A DNA stretch of 64,000 nt, from assembly GCA_950106755.1 (NCBI GenBank), contig OX467083.1, forward strand, positions 38,268,555 through 38,332,554, written 5' to 3'. This DNA is from Climacium dendroides. Its lineage: Eukaryota > Streptophyta > Bryopsida > Hypnales > Climaciaceae. Numbering within the stretch: the first letter of the stretch is position 1; every line of letters starts with the position of its first letter. The notes beneath the pieces were generated by a model, which saw only the letters and a list, made by a program, of their open reading frames with translations, was not told the DNA's origin and did no database searches. The position numbers were made by a program, and so were the translations under genes. This document shows, piece after piece, positions 61,901-64,000 of the stretch.

Positions 61901-63690
61901 CAACGGGTCGATGAGCTTACAAACACTTTGACGGATTTGATTTCACATAGCATATGCAACCATCGGGATCTGCAAAGGTTAAGTAAGCCCACTGGATATC
62001 AACGCAAAGCACCATATCTCAACGATAAGTGAATAACAGAAATTTACGAGCACTTGCTCATAATAAGCCAAACGATTCCTCAGTTTATCTCTTGTCCTCA
62101 ATAAGAAGGAACTGTAAGCGTTTGCAATTAGATTTTGCGTACCTTGACACACAGTCGGGGGTGCACACTCACCACACCCAATAGACACCTGCGTTACAAC
62201 AGAATCTTAGAGTCGGTCGCATCAAAGATGAAAGCTTAAGAAAGAGTATTGAGCAATCGAGAACTTAAGAAAATTCACCCTAGCAGGGGTAATAGACCCA
62301 CGCGATTTCATGCTACATCAGAACAGAAGGCAAGAACAGAGTTGACTGTTGAGCCTACTACCGTCGACCCCCTTCCGATGTCATAGCCTTCATTTTCACA
62401 ACCTTGTAAATCACCGTATTTATATTCCTGCAAAGATTACATTCCCAATCATTCAAACCAAGCAGCGTCACAGGTAATCACGAATGAATTTCAAGAGATG
62501 CAACTTCACCTCCAGGACCAATTCAATGTGAAGCCACAACTAAACAATAAACAATCAAATGCTTTAAAACACAAGTTTGAATTTAAATGGTAAAAATTAC
62601 TGAATTCAATAGCACCAGGGTACTCACTTGGAAGTATGCAATAGAGTGCGCTGGTGAAAAGCGACCAAGATTTACTGTAGACTGCATGCCAGATACACAT
62701 AATTAGAAAGTCCATTTGAAGGTGATAATTCAATCAGAAGATCACCCACTTTTACAATTGATGAGTGCATTTAAATTCCTCACAAAATTAATTACCTTGC
62801 CAGTTTTCAATAGCACATCTTTGCAGAAACGGATTGTATACGTTCCATCCTGATACACCAAAAGAAACCATAATGAGGACTCAACTAGACAGCATTTCAA
62901 TACAACATACCACGTCACAAACAGAACGCATTGGTCCCAAACATCAAGGGGTACACGGAATCCACAATGACTTGTGCTGGATGAAAAATCACTGAAATTT
63001 TACCACAAGGGTAACAAATTAAACTTCAATCTCTTAGGAATCCAAAAATACCTGGTCAGCATATTGAAACTCCTTTCCTATCCAATCTGTCTGCAGTCAC
63101 ACTTAATTAAGAAAAAAATTCACGAACACTTATCAGAAGCTACTTCCGATACACATGACTTCTACTAAAACGTCGCTTCATCTCTTCACTAACCCTGTTC
63201 TACGACATTCCTAAGACTGAGAAGAAGGCAATCGGCTTAGTAATTAAAATAAAATAAAAGTACAATATAAACCAAGGAATATTTAGCATCACAGAGAGGA
63301 TACGAAGTCGTAAAGATAGCCGTCCTTGTCCAGCATGTAGCAATCAGACCGAAATGAAGTTGCAACATAAGCCGAAGACGCAAGAAGCACTGCATTGCAC
63401 CCAAACAAGGTTAAACTCTTGCTTTGCACAATGTGTTTGCTTTCAGAGTCGACAGCATTCATTACAAGCCTACTGGACATTGCTGGACACGATCCGCCTA
63501 AAACCCTTAAAAAAAAGAGACAGCTTATGCTAAATATCATTTTCTTGAGCTAATTAAGAGTAAGCCGATTAAGATAAAAGAAAAATTGGTACTTCAATGC
63601 GTCACTGACCTGTAAGGAGTAGCCAGCTCGGCCAGAACCTGTTGCACATATTTGCGAGCCTTTCCTGAGCACTCTACTTCGGGTGAATCA
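58961..63690 (-). CDS. type I membrane protein with MRH-like lumenal domain, 5' end incomplete
   Basis: Chain of 17 exons: 63690-63610, 63505-63304, 63090-63052, 62849-62796, 62681-62628, 62427-62362, 62188-62143, 61969-61921, 61708-61615, 61433-61378, 61078-60994, 60853-60748, 60536-~60441, 60234-60139, 59764-59698, 59399-59346, 59134-58961 (stop). Phases close at nearly every join (the 60.44/60.23 kb join needs a shifted donor). The lumenal part is Cys-rich (DCYMLDKDGYLYDF, DGTYTIRFCKDV, YKYGDLQGCENEGYDIGRG, SIGCGECAPPTVC), the strand-Cys pattern of MRH/cation-independent M6P-receptor folds. A beta-rich region follows, then one membrane segment (WATFGFLTFLLLIVGLTMFC), a basic stop (YKTR) and a tail with GLDALPGYSAF, a Ser run and a C-terminal SYGAV. 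Probable secretory or endomembrane receptor-like protein, ligand unknown. The signal peptide must lie upstream, perhaps near 63.75-63.98 kb or beyond the edge. Confidence 0.75.
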
Positions 63691-64000
63691 CTGAGGATGT
63701 TAATAAGTATTCTGAAGACTACCGATCATCGCCTATCAGAAGTACACCCAGCTAAATTTAGTATCTTCACAGATGAGCATTGAATATGACCTAGTGATAC
63801 TCCAAGAAGAGCAACAATCTTGACACCTCTATCGAAACAAGATAATTTCGTACTAAACCAGTGAGGCATGGAATAACACAAAGCACAAAGCATCTTCAAA
63901 TGAACACCGCTCATCAAAGGCATCGAAAAGTTGTCAATGTTGTCAGTCCCTTTTCCCTCACAAACCAGCACACTTTTGGACACAGAACTTCCCAGAAAAA

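Noticed and set aside
1..64000. tRNA/rRNA genes and CRISPR arrays
   Set aside because: I looked for T-arm words of the ggttcgaatcc type and for regularly spaced repeats with unique spacers. None was found; the 14.6 kb array has similar, not unique, material between its conserved words.

Overview
The window looks like nuclear DNA of a land plant. Every gene is split by spliceosomal introns, and the set of families is plant-like: an ARID-ELM2 chromatin protein, an APD-type RING E3 ligase, a GPI-anchored phytocyanin, the GPI transamidase catalytic subunit and plant-type cytochrome c oxidase subunit 5b. Introns are mostly short (about 80-1400 bp), and the sequence between genes is extremely AT-rich and full of small repeats. 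I lean weakly towards a non-seed plant such as a moss, but nothing here proves the clade.

Layout. 1-10.8 kb: AT-rich, no convincing gene, several short tandem repeats and one copy of a ~0.87 kb dispersed element. 10.8-14.0 kb (-): ARID-ELM2 gene, two exons. 14.6-16.2 kb: a tandem array with a higher-order period of about 657 bp. 16.4-18.5 kb: an old, diverged direct duplication. 21.6-25.0 kb (-): a six-exon COX5b gene of 140 codons; its exons are too short for ORF scanning, and the second copy of the 0.87 kb element sits in its fourth intron. 27.8-33.1 kb (+): APD-like RING E3 ligase. 34.5-35.3 kb: decayed pogo/Tigger-like DNA transposon. 38.5-47.2 kb (+): a WD40 plus coiled-coil gene that appears broken. 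51.2-52.2 kb (-): stellacyanin-type phytocyanin. 54.0-57.2 kb (-): GPI8/PIG-K, ten exons. 59.0-63.7 kb (-), running off the right edge: a many-exon type I membrane protein with a lumenal region resembling a mannose-6-phosphate receptor homology (MRH) domain.

The best-supported structures are those where exon phases close exactly: COX5b (423 nt), GPI8 (1185 nt), phytocyanin (519 nt), ARID-ELM2 (2481 nt). The last three genes share a strand and concern the secretory pathway: GPI8 attaches GPI anchors, the phytocyanin carries a GPI-signal-like tail, and the MRH-like protein should pass through the ER/Golgi. I read this as adjacency, not as an operon-like system. I found no convincing undescribed multi-gene system. 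The more unusual items are the 0.87 kb repeat with a conserved small ORF, the higher-order tandem array, several TIR/MITE-like elements and the unnamed MRH-like membrane protein.
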